This document shows, one piece after another, positions 5,118 to 6,161 of a stretch of DNA of 6,161 bases (position 1 is its first letter; the number at the start of each line of letters is the position of its first letter). The notes beneath the pieces were generated by a model. That model saw only the letters and a program-made list of their open reading frames with translations, had not been told where the DNA came from and searched no databases. The position numbers and the translations under genes were made by a program. Source of the stretch: Nitrospira sp. (GTDB lineage: Bacteria; Nitrospirota; JACRHL01); assembly GCA_026994095.1 (NCBI GenBank), contig JALWRU010000225.1:1-6161 (forward strand), read 5' to 3'.

Positions 5118-5137
5118 GGGAGTCCCGAAGGACTCCC
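5118..5137 (-). terminator. UUCG-loop hairpin after the 237-aa gene
   Basis: An 8-bp perfect stem (GGGAGTCC with GGACTCCC) is closed by a C-UUCG-G tetraloop on the minus strand, an exceptionally stable RNA hairpin. It lies 13 nt beyond the stop codon. The following tract is CCCTTATTG, a poor U-tract, so it could be a weak terminator or an mRNA 3'-end stabiliser. Confidence 0.6.
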
Positions 5138-5150
5138 TGGTTGGTTTACG

Positions 5151-5864
5151 TTACATGGCCTGAAGGTCAGCCAAGACTTGCTTGGCTTCGGCGAAATTCC
5201 CGTAAGCGGGAATCTCTTTCAGGCCCTTCTTCTTCGCCAGCACCTCGATGCGACGAACGAAGCCCCGGGGGACATCGCTCGGCGCGGTGCTGGCCGTGGC
5301 CGGGGGCGCCGGAGGCGGGCTCTCGATGGTGGAGCCGGCGGAGTCCTCCGTGGCAGCGTCAGGCGCTGCGGCGGTTTCCTCCGGCGGGCTCGGGAAATCG
5401 AGTACGCCAGTCTCCGGCGTTTGGGTCGGCACTACCGCAACGGCTTCCACCGGGGTGGATTCTGCTGCGGTGGCCTCCCCTTCCGGGATCACGGCCTGCG
5501 GGGTGTCGGCTTCCTCGAAGCCCCAAAGCTCAGGGTCCCCGGGATAGCCCAGATAGGAGAGCAACCGCTGGAATGCGGCTGTCTCTCCAATCTCGAAGTC
5601 CTTGTACTCCGACACCCGGCGCAAGGCCGAGGCGTTGGCCACTATCCTTCCCTCCGGGTTTTCCAGAGAGGCCTGGAAGACCCAGAGGGTCGGATCCCTG
5701 TCGGGGTAGGCCTGTCGCGCATCGTGCGTGACGGCCCACCCCTCCAGGGGGCTGTAATCCTTCAGGAACAGGGGCAGCCGTTCCCCGAAGGGAATGTACG
5801 GCCGCTCTTGCCCCTGACTGTCAATCAGGGTGATGACAGTAGGGGCTTGGGCTTGATTGCCCAT
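5151..5864 (-). CDS. 237-aa ssb-linked protein, possible Rad52-like annealing protein
   Basis: The start is well set by AGGAGG 5 nt upstream of the ATG. Three regions are visible. Residues about 15-117 form a globular domain containing PYIPFGERLPLFLKDY, then LWVFQASLENPEGRIVANAS, then FEIGETAAFQRLLSYLGY. Residues about 120-198 are a Pro/Ala/Glu/Thr-rich, probably disordered linker. Residues about 199-237 are a small basic, helical tail containing RRIEVLAKKKG. The middle pattern (a strand, Pro-x-Gly-x-Ile-x-Ala, then F-E-x-x-E-T-A with an amphipathic helix ending L-G-Y) recalls single-strand annealing-type proteins encoded near ssb in phages and conjugative elements. That comparison is by eye and is not a family assignment. 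No catalytic nuclease or NTPase motif is present. If correct, it would act with SSB in recombination. The coding call is firm; the function is uncertain. Confidence 0.88.
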   Translation of the reverse strand: MGNQAQAPTVITLIDSQGQERPYIPFGERLPLFLKDYSPLEGWAVTHDARQAYPDRDPTLWVFQASLENPEGRIVANASALRRVSEYKDFEIGETAAFQRLLSYLGYPGDPELWGFEEADTPQAVIPEGEATAAESTPVEAVAVVPTQTPETGVLDFPSPPEETAAAPDAATEDSAGSTIESPPPAPPATASTAPSDVPRGFVRRIEVLAKKKGLKEIPAYGNFAEAKQVLADLQAM

Positions 5865-5869
5865 AGCTT

Positions 5870-5875
5870 CCTCCT
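5870..5875 (-). promoter_or_regulatory. Ribosome binding site of the 237-aa gene
   Basis: A full AGGAGG Shine-Dalgarno on the minus strand lies 5 nt before the ATG at 5864-5862. It fixes the start of the 237-aa protein. Confidence 0.85.
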
Positions 5876-5896
5876 GCGGTGGTCAGCCGCTGTTTG

Positions 5897-5925
5897 AAAA
5901 GGAAACCGCCACCACAGCGGTTTCC
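5897..5925 (-). terminator. Intrinsic terminator after ssb
   Basis: A perfect 9-bp stem (GGAAACCGC with GCGGTTTCC) encloses a 7-nt loop. On the minus strand TTTT follows immediately. It lies 33 nt after the ssb stop and only 36 nt before the next start codon. That leaves no room for a full promoter downstream of it, so the next gene probably depends on read-through or on a promoter overlapping the ssb end. Confidence 0.75.
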
Positions 5926-5957
5926 TTGTTTTCTCTGGACGACACTCTAGGTAAATT

Positions 5958-6161
5958 TCAGAACGGGATGTCGTCCTCGAACTCCCCTGCCGGTGCCGGT
6001 GCCGGTGCCGGCGCATAATTCTGCGCCGGGGCCGCGGCCGGTGCTGCAGCAGTCGCCTGAGCGGGCGCAGCCGCCTGAGTAGCAGGCTGCTGGCCGTTTA
6101 CACGGCTGTCCAGCATCTGCATTTCATTGGCCACGATCTCCGTGGTGTAGCGGTCCTGGCC
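5958..6161 (-). CDS. ssb: Single-stranded DNA-binding protein, C-terminal part (5' end outside window)
   Basis: This is the last 67 codons of an ssb gene; the start lies beyond position 6161. The visible protein begins GQDRYTTEIVANEMQMLDSR, which matches the last beta strands of the bacterial SSB OB fold. A disordered Ala/Pro/Gln-rich linker follows (about residues 23-58 of the visible part), including an (Ala-Pro) run encoded by four copies of a 6-bp unit. The protein ends in EFEDDIPF, the classic acidic SSB tip that binds recombination and repair proteins, and stops at TGA. SSB coats single-stranded DNA during replication, recombination and conjugative transfer. It is first in this co-oriented cluster, with a terminator between it and the next gene. 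Because a chromosome carries its own ssb, a copy beside these accessory genes is probably an element-encoded one (inference). Confidence 0.95.
   Translation of the reverse strand, partial: GQDRYTTEIVANEMQMLDSRVNGQQPATQAAAPAQATAAAPAAAPAQNYAPAPAPAPAGEFEDDIPF
5989..6012 (-). repeat. Short tandem 6-bp repeat in the ssb linker
   Basis: Four tandem copies of the 6-mer gccggt (plus-strand reading; the last copy ends in c) encode the Pro-Ala run in the disordered SSB linker. Such tracts can change length by slippage without breaking the OB fold or the DDIPF tip. Confidence 0.7.

Noticed and set aside
4790..5150. Sigma-70 promoters in the gaps before the 61-aa and AAA+ genes
   Set aside because: Scanning the minus strand gave only poor hexamer pairs (for example TTAACG with CATTCA at 17 nt), not enough to call a promoter.
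5105..5897. Plus-strand Arg/Pro/Gly-rich open frames opposite the 237-aa gene
   Set aside because: Their composition is typical of antisense GC-rich frames, and they run through the hairpins and ribosome binding site of the real minus-strand gene.

Overview
The window is about 6.2 kb of GC-rich DNA, probably gammaproteobacterial. The visible end of the SSB protein reads like a gammaproteobacterial SSB, and the Shine-Dalgarno sequences are AGGAG/AGGAGG types. All seven genes are on the minus strand, so transcription runs from position 6161 down to 1. Nothing here is a ribosomal, central-metabolism or cobalamin-pathway gene. From memory, ssb next to a CobS-like ATPase, a DUF3150 protein and a CobT-like VWA protein is a neighbourhood of the DNA-metabolism region of SXT/R391-type integrative conjugative elements and IncA/C plasmids. 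A conjugative element, plasmid or large prophage is therefore the best guess, but no transfer, integration or replication gene is visible to prove it.

Layout in transcription order: (1) the 3' end of ssb (6161-5958) with a terminator; (2) a 237-aa protein (5864-5151) with an N-terminal domain resembling SSB-associated, Rad52-like annealing proteins by pattern only, followed by a UUCG hairpin; (3) a 61-aa unknown (5033-4848) with a structured leader and a terminator; (4) a MoxR/CobS-like AAA+ ATPase (4671-3658) overlapping by 8 nt (5) a 132-aa WGR-domain protein (3665-3267), followed by a strong terminator; (6) a DUF3150-like protein (3027-2038); (7) a CobT-like protein (1969-98) with an HEGGH motif, a repetitive acidic linker and a C-terminal VWA domain, followed by a terminator.

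Working model (inference): genes 4-7 encode one machine. The AAA+ ring acts with the VWA/MIDAS protein as in MoxR-VWA and CobS-CobT pairs, the WGR protein supplies nucleic-acid recognition, and the DUF3150 protein is a dedicated partner. The WGR and DUF3150 proteins both end in a flexible Pro/Ala-rich tail finishing in F-L-F, which suggests docking on a common partner.

The non-coding DNA is unusually structured. A 112-nt sequence, about 94% identical between its two copies, forms the leader of both the AAA+ gene and the DUF3150 gene. A hairpin or intrinsic terminator sits at every gene junction except the AAA+/WGR overlap. Hairpins with related stem sequences bracket the CobT-like gene. No tRNA, rRNA, CRISPR array, insertion sequence or convincing sigma-70 promoter was found, and no gene-free stretch exceeds 300 bases.
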